Source: Bigelowiella natans CCMP2755 (Eukaryota; Cercozoa; Chlorarachniophyceae). Taken from it: a stretch of DNA of 25,000 bases. The stretch covers positions 1 through 25,000 of the forward strand of contig ADNK01000444.1 in the NCBI GenBank assembly GCA_000320545.1, in the 5' to 3' direction. The position numbers and the translations under genes were made by a program. Shown here in pieces: positions 10,654 through 21,543 of this stretch (position 1 is the first letter of the stretch; every line of letters starts with the position of its first letter). The notes under the pieces were generated by a model. That model was given only the letters and a program-made list of their open reading frames with translations, was not told the origin of the DNA and did not search any database.

Positions 10654-12447
10654 ATGGCTGATGGCCAGCCCGCCCCCCAAAGCGAGGTATGATTGCTTAA
10701 GAACAAGGAAGGGAATCAGGGATTTTAATAGTCTTTCTTTTCTGTAACGTGTTGGTACAGGGAAAGGATATGGAAGTGAAGGCGATGGAGGAAAAAACAG
10801 CAGGGGGTAAGGACGAAGCTCCTAGCGCCGAAGCCACTCAAGAAGGTGGTGCTGAAAAACCTGAGAAGGAAGCAAGCGTGAATGCAACGGAGATTTCGAA
10901 GGAAGGAGAAACTTCAGAGCAACCAAATCCCTCAACGGAAGGTAAAGAGGCAGCGAAACAGCAGGAGGAATCGAAGCTAGAATCTTCAAAAACCGACAAC
11001 TCTCCCACACCTGAAGGGGAAAAAGATCCATCAAAAGAAAACAAAGATGTTGAGAAAAAAGGGAACACTGAAGAGGAAATTAAAGAGGAAATTGCCTCGG
11101 AGGAGAAGAAGGAAGAAGTTAAAAAGCAAGGGGGGAAAGAAGATGAGATCGAGGAGGAGGTAATATTCTGTTTTTTGTTCTTTGTTCTAAAGAACCCATC
11201 GTTCTGATGTTGTCTTGACTATATCCCAGGATGGAGCGAAGACAAATGATGTTATGCTAGAAGACGCCAAAGAAGAAGGGGAAAAGGAGGGTAAATCCAC
11301 AGAGGAAGAGATTCATGAAGACATAAAAGGTGGCGACAATGAAGAGGCCAAAAAAGATGAGGAGGAGGATGAGGAGGAGGAGGAGGATGAGGATGAGGAG
11401 GAGGAAGCAGCAGAAGATGAAGACCTTGAAGAACTCATGTATAGAGCCAGAGAAGAACGAAGGAGACTCAACAAAGGCAACGCTTCCCTGCAGAAGCAGA
11501 TTCAAGCTTTCTGGGAGTTCGATCGCAGGAGCCAGATAGAGCTGAAAGAGTATAAGCTCACAAACAAAGGAACGCAGGTTGTTTCGGGTCAGAAAGCAAA
11601 CTATCTCAAAGCCCTCAAAGAGATCAAAAACACAGTGATGATGATACAGGACAAAGCGAAGGAGAATCAGGTAAAAATTGAAAAGGCTGAGCAGAAGCTT
11701 GACCTCCTTGATGAGAAGGCCTCGTCAGTGAATCAAGCCTTCAAGACTTTCAAACGTGAGATCGCAGTGGATTCAGTAGATCAGCAGACAGGAAAGCCGC
11801 TTAAATTTAAGCGCATTCTTGCTTTCGAGTCCACAGAAGCAGCAAAGGACAAAGAAGTAGAAGACGTGCGTCTAACGAACATCCACTATGTCAAGCGCCT
11901 TGCCGAGCTTGTTAACCAGGTGAGGAAAAACGAGGAGCTAGATGCTGGGCTCAGCATAATCGATTTTGAGCAGCTGAAGATTGAAAACCAAACCCTGAGC
12001 GAGAAGGTAGAGGAGCGGAATGATGAGTTGCACAAACTCATTAAGAAAAAACGAAGCACCGTTGAGGTTCTCACACACATCAAAGAGAAGCTTCAATTTG
12101 TTCAAGCTGAGGAGCAGAAACTCCGGAAAAAGTTAGAGACCCTTGTTGGCCGGACAGGAAAAGTAACGACGCTACTCGATAAAGTTATCGAATCGAAAAG
12201 GAAGCGCGACGCCTATCAGAAGGAATTCAAGATTCTCCAGGGGCAAGCTGGCTTTGTAGGCAGTGACGTTTTGGTTTCGGATTATGAAAAGAGGCGCTTA
12301 ACAAATGCAGCGCTCAGAGAGAAGCTCGAGGAGCTGCAAAACAAACATGCAAAGACCTTAGCTGTTCTGAAGAAATACAAACCTTCTGAAGTAGCTAAAT
12401 TTAGCAGAACTGTGAAAACGAGATCGAAGAAGAACACTCGGACATGA
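10654..12447 (+). CDS. CCDC96: CCDC96/FAP184, axonemal coiled-coil protein
   Basis: CCDC96 (FAP184 in Chlamydomonas) is an axonemal protein; with CCDC113 it is known to bridge structures near radial spoke 3 and the nexin-dynein regulatory complex. Exons: 10654-10686 (MADGQPAPQSE), 10761-11159 and 11230-12447, all phase 0, 1650 nt, 549 aa. Residues 12 to about 205 are low-complexity Glu/Lys/Ser sequence, ending in a run of Glu and Asp. The family coiled coil runs from about 208 (LEELMYRAREERRRLNKGN) to near the C-terminus. The diagnostic block at about 385-440 includes IDFEQLKIENQTLSEKVEER and VLTHIKEKLQFVQAEE. The C-terminal tail is basic (KTRSKKN). The start ATG was chosen because it opens an in-phase first exon with a good donor (GTATGA). 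The gene implies a motile flagellum. Family assignment is firm; the short first exon is inferred. Confidence 0.9.
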
Positions 12448-13494
12448 TCAAATTGAAATTGAATTCGAGATGTGGAATGTTCTCACCATGTTGCCACTTT
12501 TATGATCGCAGGAGTTGCGAATATTGATGCAAGGAGTAAGAAGATACATCTATGAATCGAGTAGTGCGTCATGATATTCTGCATTGCATGCCGCCACGAC
12601 ACGTACATGCTAGCTAGCTGTGCTAAATAGCTATGTTCCTCGATCTAGTGAAACAATAACTGTGATGGCGTGCAGTGATCCAAGCGCCGCGGCAGGCACA
12701 GCTGGCTAGATCCTATCGATGGGCGTTTGTCCACAACAAAGCCATACGACCAGCAGCCGGCACACGCATTCGCTGTCAGTCAATTTTTCACTGTCATCAT
12801 CATTATATCATCATCTACGATGACTGTAGATCACTCAGAATCGAAGCACTTCCCATTGAAGAGTGTATATGGACTATGGACATTTATGTCCCTATAAGTG
12901 CAATGGTGTATAGGTGCATGGTTAGGTACCAGATTTCCATGCGTGAGGTTGCCTGTCAACGTTGCCTCACTGGCGGACATTTGCACGCATATTGCTCAAA
13001 CTGCTACCTAGCAGCTTGCTTGTACGTAGCCATGCATGCTGCGTGCTCACGCAATTACGCGACAATAGCCACACAGCAAACTACATTGAGCATTGACACG
13101 TACGCACTAAGCTCGCAGGTCACATCCACACGACAATGCAAGTGCACAGTTTTCATGTATAAGCAGAACGCCATGCAAGTGCGTACGTCCTTTATTCATG
13201 TACGTAATCCTGTATGTGGAGTCGCGTCGACATCGCATTGCTAAGCAAGTAAGTGGTGGCATGTTTAAATGTATCGATACTCCGATCCTTGGGTAAGCTA
13301 TTCTTGCGGCTTCGTGAGACTAGTTGTGTTGTGGACATGGTGCAGAATAATTGACATATATGATGCCTCTATCATGTAAGCACGTTAATTATAGATACAT
13401 ACACTACTGTCGTTCGGCGTGGATTCGGCTATGCATAAGATAAAGCACAGGGCGCCGACGATTCGATGTCCTCGTTACCTTTATGAAAGAGTGA
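12448..13494. other. Intergenic region between convergent gene ends, palindrome-rich
   Basis: It lies between the stop codons of CCDC96 (plus) and the unnamed 16-exon gene (minus), and should contain both 3' UTRs. About 12,590-13,420 is crowded with self-complementary words such as CTAGCTAGC, GCATGC, TGCA, GTAC and CATG. A plus-strand open frame of 189 codons (12675-13244) crosses it, but its composition (Cys, His, Tyr, Ile-rich, no motif) looks non-coding. Confidence 0.6.
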
Positions 13495-13884
13495 TCAACC
13501 TCTCCCACCAAAAACTCCCGGAAGCTGCAACTTCTGAGCTTCGCAATACCTCTCCGCCTACAGTTGCATGGAAAATCCCGTCATCGTTTTATGTTTATGA
13601 CGGTTGTTTGTAACATGAGCGATGATACTGTTTTGTCATACACCGTCCCACAGTTGGGTACATAATACACGCACACACGCGGATGTTACACATATTAGAT
13701 ATTCAAAAATATAGGGAGGGAGAGATAAAGAGAATTATTTGCATGTGAGGAAATACCTCAAGTATTGCCGTTTCCAACTCCTGGAAATTCTTCGCAGGAA
13801 TTTCACCAAGATTTTGCCCTACAAAAAATGAATATGTCGCACGTTAACCTCAAGCGCGCATTTAGTGTCCCCCCCCCCCCCCCT

Positions 13885-13915
<31 letters not shown>

Positions 13916-13964
13916 ATGTGTGTGTGTATCTCCCTCGTTCTCTTCCATTCAGTCACACGCACAC

Positions 13965-14000
<36 letters not shown>

Positions 14001-17000
14001 AATGGTAGGGATATTTCGAGCTGACCGTGGCATAGTAGTACGAATGATGGCAGCGAACGGGGCACGTACTAATTATATAATAACAATAGCGTCATTTTTT
14101 TTCCTAAAATAGGTCGATTAGCGCTCATGATCAGGATAGAGAGGGGCGAGAGAGGAAGTACTCTCTCTTCAAAATAGCTATCGAAGCATATAAAATACTG
14201 CAAACAGCAAGTGTGTAGCATCAGAGAAGGATTGGTGTTAATCCGGAGGAGAAGAATCAACCCTATAGTCTGATAGCGACAGGTCCACTGACTGCAAATC
14301 GACTGTGAAATAACAGCGACAACAACAATGATTAATATTAATGCAGAAGAGAATACACCTCATATCAAAACAATTGAAGAGAATGCTTATTTCCCCCCCC
14401 TTTTTCTTCTACTCCTACTACTAATACTACTCCTACTACTATTCCTCTTTCTCTTCATCTATTTCTTACGTGTGATGAAATTTGTCAGTCCTTTGTGCCT
14501 TACTGCCATATCCTGTGAGCAGGTAAAACAAGCTGTTGGACATACCATCCAGTACACGCATTTGGATAAAAATATACATATATAAATGTGAATCTGAATC
14601 ATTTCTACATGCACAAATATGCGTATAAAAATACACTTCATTGTTATAATATCTATTGATGATGTGCATCCATGTGCCAACTAGCGGGCACTATTTCAAT
14701 GAAATTCGACCTCTAGCGCCGGTATGATGCCCTGTGCAAACTCACAGTATGTTCCTGAAAAATACCAAGCAGATGTGAAAGAAATTTCAAGGAGAACGAT
14801 TCTAAACAGGTGACATTCTTCTTAGAACGTGCATCTCTGCATTCTCATGGATATCTATCTTTTGGGATCTCATTACCATGAATCAATGCGACGACGAGCT
14901 CCGTGGCATCTACAAGGAAAATATGTACATTCAACATTAGCTGATATGAGTATTTACATCCATTACGAACACCATTTCACCCCACCACCTATGCTTAGAT
15001 GGTAATCGTTAAGGTCCGTGACGGCATGGACCCTGAGTGTGCATCAGGTGCAGCAAGTCGAAGATCACAACCAGCAATGCACGTTTGATCTAAAATTGCG
15101 AAAGAAATGGCGGGTGTTGATTATCACAAGAAGGTTTACAGATCGTTGCTCCGAAATCCGTAGAGGTAGTCGTCCCACCAGCCCCAGCCCTGGGGAACAA
15201 TAGGGAGCAACCAAGTGTGCGTGATTATCAACGACGTGCATCGAAGTGATGGCAAAAAATATTCTGCAAAGAGAGTCACACTATGCCTATATCTGTTCGA
15301 CTTTGTTGCACCACCTGCATGTACGTGTACACTCCAAAACCCGTCACAGCCCTGTGAATCAAACGGGAATTGATAAGTTCGCGAGAAGGGAGGGCTTGTG
15401 GGATATATACTTACATGACAAGGGCCATCAGGAAAAACGTACAGATACATCCTAGATCGAAGCATGGTTCCTCCGCTTTCACCGGTACTCTCTGTTGCTG
15501 AGTAGTCACCACAACACCAACCGTCACGTCATCACAATCTCTTCTTCGACTCGCCTTCGAACATGCCGAAGGAGCCAAAAAAAAACCCACACCGGTGGCG
15601 AGCTCCTCACATCTTGGCTCTCTAACGCTGCAATTATAGGAGAGAGAAGTAATCAGAACCGGAAGAACAACCGGGCGAGAGGGGGTGGGGTACCGTCGTA
15701 ACCCCGAGCAGGTTCCATTTTCCCTGCTGTCAAAAAAGAAAACTGTTCTAGGTGTTGGGAGAGACGGGGAATAAAATTAAAAAACACAGGTAATTATCCC
15801 AATGCGACAGGTCGAATCTGTACCGCGAGCCCAGCCGATAACTATTAGACTACAAACTAAGTAACGATTGGTAGAAAGGAAGGCCGAAGCGAACGGAAAA
15901 GAAAAGAAAGCGAGGGAACAATGGGTCATTTTGCTAGGATGTTCCTGGGGGGAAGCAACTCATTTGGCAAAAAAAAGCACGCGGTGAAGGTTGTCGCCGG
16001 GAACCATCGTCTTGGGTTTTGACCATCGTCGCAACGCCGCCTCTGAAGTGTCATGTCATACTTTGGAGATGCAGTTTTTCATCATTGTTCATTGTTCATT
16101 GTTCATTGTTCATTGTTCTGAACGATGCACCATTCATTCATTCATTCATTCATTCATGTGACTCTCTTTGGAACCCTCTTTGGAACCAGAGTGCTGCTGG
16201 GTGAGCCCTCTGGTGACTTGGACAAGGATCGCCTCGTTGACATGGCTTTCAGAAAATCCTGGTCAGGATGGATGCGCACGCCATTTCTCTCAACTCTCAG
16301 TTGTGCTGCCTCGTTGCAGCCACGCGCGCTTGCACGCGCACCACGTGCGCCAACTTTGCAACGTGCTGGTTTTCTGTTTTCAAACCAGAGAATCCTTGTT
16401 GTTTGCAAGCTCGAGGCACTGTGTTTCGTGCTTTGCAAGTGTCACAATGCACTTTTGAAAGTGCAGTCGATCAACAATGTTGTCACTTGTTGTTCTTGTT
16501 TCTTGTGCTCTCATGCGTGGGTGAGTTGGCACATCCAATGATCCTTTCAGATCCCCTTTTGGAACAGCTTCGATCAGGACATTCATTCATTTCAACTGTG
16601 GATGACTCACTTCATTCATTCATGAATGGTCATGAATGAAACAAATGTTGAGAGTGTTTGTTGCAAAGCAAACCCAGCATTGCCTTTCCAGCTTTGTCGT
16701 GGAGGGCGTCTTCACGGGAAGCTTGACATGGACTCAACTCAACCATTGCTCACCAGGCTAGCAGGTCACGTACCGAACCAAACCCATGCATCGGATGGTT
16801 CTCTGAATTCACCGATGACAAGCACAGACGAGGATGTGTCCATTGTGAATGCAAAGAATCAAGATGCAAGTGAGGAACGAAGGATGCGAACGTGTTCTGA
16901 GTCATGACGTTGGCTCAATGTCTGAATCCATCAGTCTGTTGATGAACCACGTTTTTTGTGCTTTCATCTTGCACATCATTGCGTGTGTGCGCCAGCTTCG

Positions 17001-17185
17001 CCTGCCAGCATTGACGAGGAGTTGCTTCCATTCTCATTTGTGCCAACATGCAATCGCTTCAGCTATTTTGATGTGCTACGCCCAGCGCTAGCGCGGAAAC
17101 GAACAGTACACATGGGTTTTCACTGACACGATGTACGACTGATGCGGCATGATGTACATGCTGCACTGAAGACGCACATACAGAT

Positions 17186-17218
<33 letters not shown>

Positions 17219-17249
17219 AACACACTTACATGTATACAAATATATACGA

Positions 17250-17287
<38 letters not shown>

Positions 17288-17288
17288 T

Positions 17289-17344
<56 letters not shown>

Positions 17345-18935
17345 AAGAGAGAAAAGAAGGGGGGGGACAGGGAGGTGGAGAGGGGTCATAGCACTCCATA
17401 TTGGGGAAGCGATATGCGAATGAACAGCAGGACCGTTTGAAATAATTTCGATTTCAAATCCATGGAAAAACTCAGAGTTTCATCTAAATTTACAAAGGAC
17501 ATAACTTTACAAGGTCTGACAAAACGATACTTTTCATTCTCCATCATCATATAATTGTGCAACTTCTTGAATCTCTACGTGGTCTATCTGCGGAATAAAT
17601 GTTCCGGTGGGTACCTCCAGTGATCGTATCCTTTATCTTTTGGAAGCTAGCTTTCAAGCTTTCTAGTTTGCTATTCCCATGTTGAGAAGAATCTAGATCA
17701 TCTGTTTCGTTTACTATCACCTGTGCGTCGGAAAAACTCTTCATATCTAACTCAAAGATTTCCATCCGGACTTGGGCACAATGCTTGAAATTCACGATGT
17801 GAAAGCGCAGGTATTGTGCGCACACTGGGTGCTCCAAGAAGGAAAATAGTATTCCTGTCAAAAGGAATAGAACAACCTTGAACATTAGCCTAGTAGCTAT
17901 ATCCACATGTATTTCATACGTACATTACGTGTTCTGTGTGCGCCTATATAAATGTGTGTACGCGCGCGCGCGCGCGCGTGTGTGTGTTCGATGAAAATTC
18001 ATATTTGGGAAAATTTAGATTGCTAGCAAAAGCGCGAGATTTCAATGAAAATAGCAAACATCAAGTACCATTTTCTGGCTCGAAACTACCGAGGAACTCA
18101 AAATTTATCCCATCTATACTCGACGATAACTAGGTATACATACATAAGCATATGAGTGTGAATTTATGTGTATCACGTTGTCTGGTGCTCAATGGTGCAG
18201 GAAAGGAAAAAGTATCACGTCTATCTTCCGATGATATTCAAATAATAGTTCAAGCTGGGAATAGATAAGGAAAGATCCCCTTGCAAACGGGAAAAGCGTT
18301 AGTGCTCGCAACTAAGTTCATCAGAAAATATTTGACAGGAAAGCGACCCACCCGAAATGTTGTGATCACTGCGCTTGATCTTCTAAATAATTCAAGAGCT
18401 ACGATAATGTGCGGCTCCCCTAAGTTAACCTAGAACACGGACCAAATGAACAAGAACTGTTTGATTAGTGTTTTTGTCATCAGGATGCTTTCACCATCCA
18501 ATTTTCTTTTTCTTTATCTTCCCAAAATTCAATGACAAAGACCGGGCTTTTCTCTAGCATACCGTTGTTCGCACTAAAATCTACCTGTAGCACACTATTC
18601 TTTTCTAATCCGAAGGCTGGCATCCACCCGGCACCTTTGGCACTCGTTTTCACACTACTCGGGGGGTGCTTGTTGAGAGATGATGATGCACGGAAGCAAT
18701 CATCTGATGAAGAAGAGCATGTAAGTGGTAGTCATTTCTAGGGCAAACTTTTATTATTTTGTGCTTAGATATGTAGAAGTCGTCTGCATAACCCACCTTC
18801 TAAAAAAGGCAGAATTGGAATTAGGCATCTATCTGCAAATTTCTTCGTTCCGACTGCCTCTGCTAAGCCCTGGGAAAGGAAGGCAGAGAACTTAGAATGA
18901 TATCACTATCACCATCTTCATCGCCACCACCACTG

Positions 18936-18968
<33 letters not shown>

Positions 18969-19372
18969 CTTGTATCGTGGTGACTATCATACACTCCTGT
19001 CCATCTCATCATGACGTCACCATCGAATCATGACCGTCATTGCCAACATCAATGTCGCCATCACAAGCAATCTACTTTGCATAAGCAATTGTTCTTACCG
19101 ATAAGCCGCCCGTGCTTTCCTGTAGTTTTTCTATACCACCAACCGACTCAATGAAAGATCCAAGCCCCCCAGCCCCGAGAAGGGAGGTTCTCTAGTCCTC
19201 CGCACAACTCCACCAATTTGGACAATCCTTTAGTGTGATTTAGCAAGGGCTTGAATCCGTTGGTAACCTAAATTGCCAATAGATCAAGAAAAATCCTGGT
19301 AGATTGACGCATTCAACCAAGCTAATCCCTGTCCCCCCCCCTCCCTTTTTAATGTATAATAAACACATATAG

Positions 19373-19412
<40 letters not shown>

Positions 19413-19816
19413 CTGTATGATATCATCATTATCCGATATTCATTATCCAATATGAAATATGATTCGAGCTAAGAAAGATTATCGAGCAAAAATTCTGTTG
19501 AAGAAGCTGCCACGTAGGAGGAGTGATATCAATCCGCAGAACGGAACGTGTGTGCGAATACGAATGTGTTGAGTTAAAAGACTACCTGAAGTAGTGCTGA
19601 AAATTGTTTATTATCTAATATCCACTTAATTTCAGCTTTCGCATGCTCGTGAATTTTTTCGTCCTCCTCCTCCAATATGGCCAAGAAGAACTTAGATTTC
19701 GACATGGCTACTGACTTGAGTCGATGCTCCTTTGTGTCACTTATGCTGCGTCCATCCTCGCTTTTGCATTCCTTTCCTCCATGATCCAAGAATGCGAGAT
19801 CTCTGGGTGTAAGCAT
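13495..19816 (-). CDS. Unnamed protein: discoidin-like region, membrane segment, degenerate thioredoxin-like region (16-exon model)
   Basis: I do not recognise this gene; it is assembled from GT-AG borders whose phases all agree. Exons: 19816-19586, 19191-19099, 18869-18797, 18703-18495, 18382-18352, 17854-17615, 15627-15593, 15497-15415, 15351-15315, 15189-15140, 15032-14989, 14909-14877, 14754-14711, 14512-14470, 13818-13757, 13557-13495; 1371 nt, 456 aa. Residues 1-135 are helical and unassigned. About 150-240 resembles an F5/8C (discoidin) fold: FVIEFWEDKEKENWM, then ILFSFLEHPVCAQYLRFHIV. A short coiled coil precedes one membrane helix (about 319-342, CTFFLMALVMAVTGFGVYTY). Then LVHAVTDLNDYHLSI and ATELVVALIHGTYCEFA match thioredoxin strands with CxxC replaced by CEFA. 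The GTCGAA donor at 14710 is weak and the middle of the thioredoxin-like region looks too short, so an exon may be missing near 14,520-14,710. The membrane segment also faintly recalls choline-transporter-like N-termini. It could be two genes. Confidence 0.5.
13871..13999. repeat. Compound microsatellite: poly-C, (CT)n, (TG)n, (CA)n
   Basis: C homopolymer (about 13,870-13,883), CT tract (to about 13,907), TG tract (to about 13,929) and CA tract (about 13,953-13,998). It lies in the intron between exons 14512-14470 and 13818-13757 of the unnamed minus-strand gene. Confidence 0.92.
16020..17095 (-). pseudogene. Foreign-looking block with broken minus-strand reading frames (possible decayed insertion)
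   Basis: This block sits in the 2-kb intron (17614-15628) of the unnamed gene and differs from its surroundings: no intron-like low-complexity tracts inside, and protein-like runs on the minus strand. Examples are 16586-16380 (contains TTSDNIVDRLHFQKCIVTL), 16438-16154 (contains AAQLRVERNGVRIHPDQDF) and about 17030-16905 (contains KAQKTWFINRLMDSDIEPTS). They are in different frames and separated by stops, which suggests frameshifts in an old coding sequence. No conserved transposase or polymerase motif is visible and I found no terminal repeats. Identity is unknown; it could also be chance open frames. Confidence 0.3.
16080..16157. repeat. (TTCATTG)n and (CATT)n tandem repeats
   Basis: About five copies of a 7-base TTCATTG unit (about 16,080-16,118) are followed by (CATT)n (about 16,131-16,157). 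The same CATT motif recurs near 16,580-16,640. Both lie at one edge of the foreign-looking block. Confidence 0.9.
17192..17345. repeat. (GA)n-(TA)n-(GA)n compound microsatellite
   Basis: GA tract (about 17,193-17,218), TA tracts (about 17,254-17,304) and a second GA tract (about 17,304-17,345), in the same long intron and just beyond the foreign-looking block. Open frames here encode only Arg-Glu or Ile-Tyr repeats. Confidence 0.93.
17959..17990. repeat. Alternating (CG)n-(TG)n tract
   Basis: Pure alternating pyrimidine-purine run (GCGC then GTGT) in the intron between exons 18382-18352 and 17854-17615. Such tracts can adopt Z-DNA in principle. Confidence 0.88.
18936..18969. repeat. (ATC)n trinucleotide tract
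   Basis: ATC/CAT repeat in the intron between exons 19191-19099 and 18869-18797, inside a longer CAT/CAC-rich stretch (about 18,900-19,070). Confidence 0.9.
19375..19410. repeat. (TA)n microsatellite
   Basis: TA dinucleotide tract in the first intron (19585-19192) of the unnamed minus-strand gene. Confidence 0.93.
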
Positions 19817-20439
19817 CGCGGCTTTCAACTGGAAGCAAGGCTCTACCCTCCTTTCTGGAACAATATCCTAATGCTGTGCGTCGGTGTGGGCCGGCAACAT
19901 AATGGAAGGGAAGAAAAGAAGAATCAGTTCGGCCGCTCGAAGAGCGCGGGTGCGCAAAAGCGGGGCGGAATGCGGGTCAGAAGAATATACCAATGCAGCG
20001 CTACTGCTCATTTAGAACAACTGGAGGAGTGGGTTCCATTGCCTACGACCGATTTGTCAACTTGGATCAGCTCAGGTGGTATACAGTAGACCCAGACCCA
20101 GGTCAACGACGCAAACTGCTAGACCGGTTGAAATAACCCCTACGTTACGATAATTAGATCTACGGCATGACGTCGCACGGATCCCACGTTTCAATTTCTA
20201 AGGAGAACATCCTACGACGACAATGGGGCTTGCTTGTCGTCTTAAGATAGTACCCATGTGATCCGCGATACATCGGGAGGGCTTCCGTTTCGACCCGCGG
20301 CCTCAATATATGTCGGCGCAGTCGGACATCTAAAAAAGAGACAGCTATCTCGGTTGGATTCCCAGCTGGTTAATGTAAGGGTAAATTCTAGCCCAGATTC
20401 AGTCGTCTCGAAACATAGCCAACACCCCGAAACAGACTC
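19817..20439. promoter_or_regulatory. Divergent intergenic region between unnamed gene and NOPCHAP1-like gene
   Basis: The 623 bases between two head-to-head start codons should hold both 5' UTRs and promoters. Weak open frames on either strand show no recognisable protein. The first Met used for the minus-strand gene (19816) lies in a frame open back to about 19,865, so an upstream exon joining at the TTCCAG acceptor near 19,829 is possible. Confidence 0.5.
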
Positions 20440-21501
20440 ATGGAGGAGCGGAGTGGCCCCTGTGCGCCCACCCCATCTGAAAACCGAGATCCTACGAGGG
20501 ATTCCATTACGAAACAGAGTCCATTCCTCCTCAACAAGATAGCGACTTCATCTTCGTCGGAAGAGATATTACAGAAAGATGCTGAAGCTACTGCCCGGCT
20601 CTCAGCCCCCAAAGTGATCCCGATTCGCAAACCCTCGGAGCCTATCGTGCGGCGAACAACGCCTGTACCAGCGTCGAATCTTATGTCCAGACTTCAGGTG
20701 ATTGTAAATTAGATCTCAGTTGTCTAATTCAAATCCTACCCTCCCCCCCTACCAAGTGAAATCTCAAAAATCAATGATAAATATTCCAGGGTTTCTTGGG
20801 AAAGATGAAGACAGCCAACGAAAAGCTACTCCATGATATCGAACAAGTGCCATAGCGTGCATAAACGCGAACGAAAAATTACTAACAATAAGCTATTTGG
20901 ATGCTGCTCTGATGTTGATTTAATTACAATTATTTGGTTTTTGCTCCAGAATGGGCGGGGCAAGTATGAGATAGATTTACAAGAGGCTGACGACGACGAC
21001 AACGACGACGGCGATAACGACAGTAATGAAGATAGCGCTTCCAGCGGAGACGATAGAGCAGAAAAATCCCAAGAAGCTAGGGCCGATGTCAAAATGATAG
21101 AGATGAACCTGGGTCTGGGAGTCTTCGAAGCGAGGTCACGCGAGGAGGAAAAGGCGGTACTACTCCCCGACTATAATTATGTCCTGGATGCGTAGATTGA
21201 CCTCCTCGCATTTTATTTATGTATTAATATCCTTCGCAGAACGGATATACCGAGCCTACTGCAGATGAGGTTAAAAAGAGGTAGTCTTCTCGAAATTTAT
21301 TTAATAGTTTTGCTGAATGTATGCAGTCCTTAATGAACTCTGGCACATACACAGGACTGACGAGGTTCTTGGCATAGAGAAGGGCAATGAGAGCAAAGTC
21401 AATCATCCTGGCGTTGAACTTCTTCCTGAGCCATCGCTTAGTAAGAAGAGGGAAGCTTTAACAGCAACAAAGGAGGTGTTAGATGTTGATGTGAGTGTGT
21501 T

Positions 21502-21543
<42 letters not shown>

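Noticed and set aside
12675-13244. 189-codon plus-strand open frame
   Set aside because: It covers palindrome-rich intergenic DNA, is rich in Cys, His, Tyr and Ile, has no motif, and has no convincing splice partners.
15781-15870. tRNA-like element (73-base span closed by CCAAT/ATTGG with an ATTCGA T-loop-like motif on the minus strand)
   Set aside because: The T-loop is out of register, the acceptor stem has only five pairs and no D-arm GG is present, so it does not fold as a tRNA.
17142-17423. Open frame encoding Arg-Glu and Ile-Tyr repeats
   Set aside because: It is only the translation of GA and TA microsatellites in an intron.
17547-17906. Small secreted protein with a signal peptide (MFKVVLFLLTGILFSF) on the minus strand
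   Set aside because: The hydrophobic start is better explained as the pyrimidine tract of an intron ending CTTTTGACAG at 17,855. The exon from 17854 links in phase to exons on both sides.
18532-18900. Plus-strand two-exon gene (open frame with a clean GTAAGT donor at 18721)
   Set aside because: The minus strand reads better: GLAEAVGTKKFADRCLIPIL and SVLQVDFSANNGMLEKSPVF join in phase and extend to a discoidin-like region. The plus-strand peptide has no family features.
18900-19070. Possible CRISPR-like array from the regular CAT/CAC spacing
   Set aside because: It is a simple trinucleotide repeat with no spacers, in a eukaryotic intron.
21224-21406. Minus-strand open frame that reads like protein (MIDFALIALLYAKNLVSPVYVP)
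   Set aside because: The plus strand there gives in-phase exons that extend the NOPCHAP1-like gene with a Lys-rich tail. The minus frame has no good splice partners, though it cannot be fully excluded.
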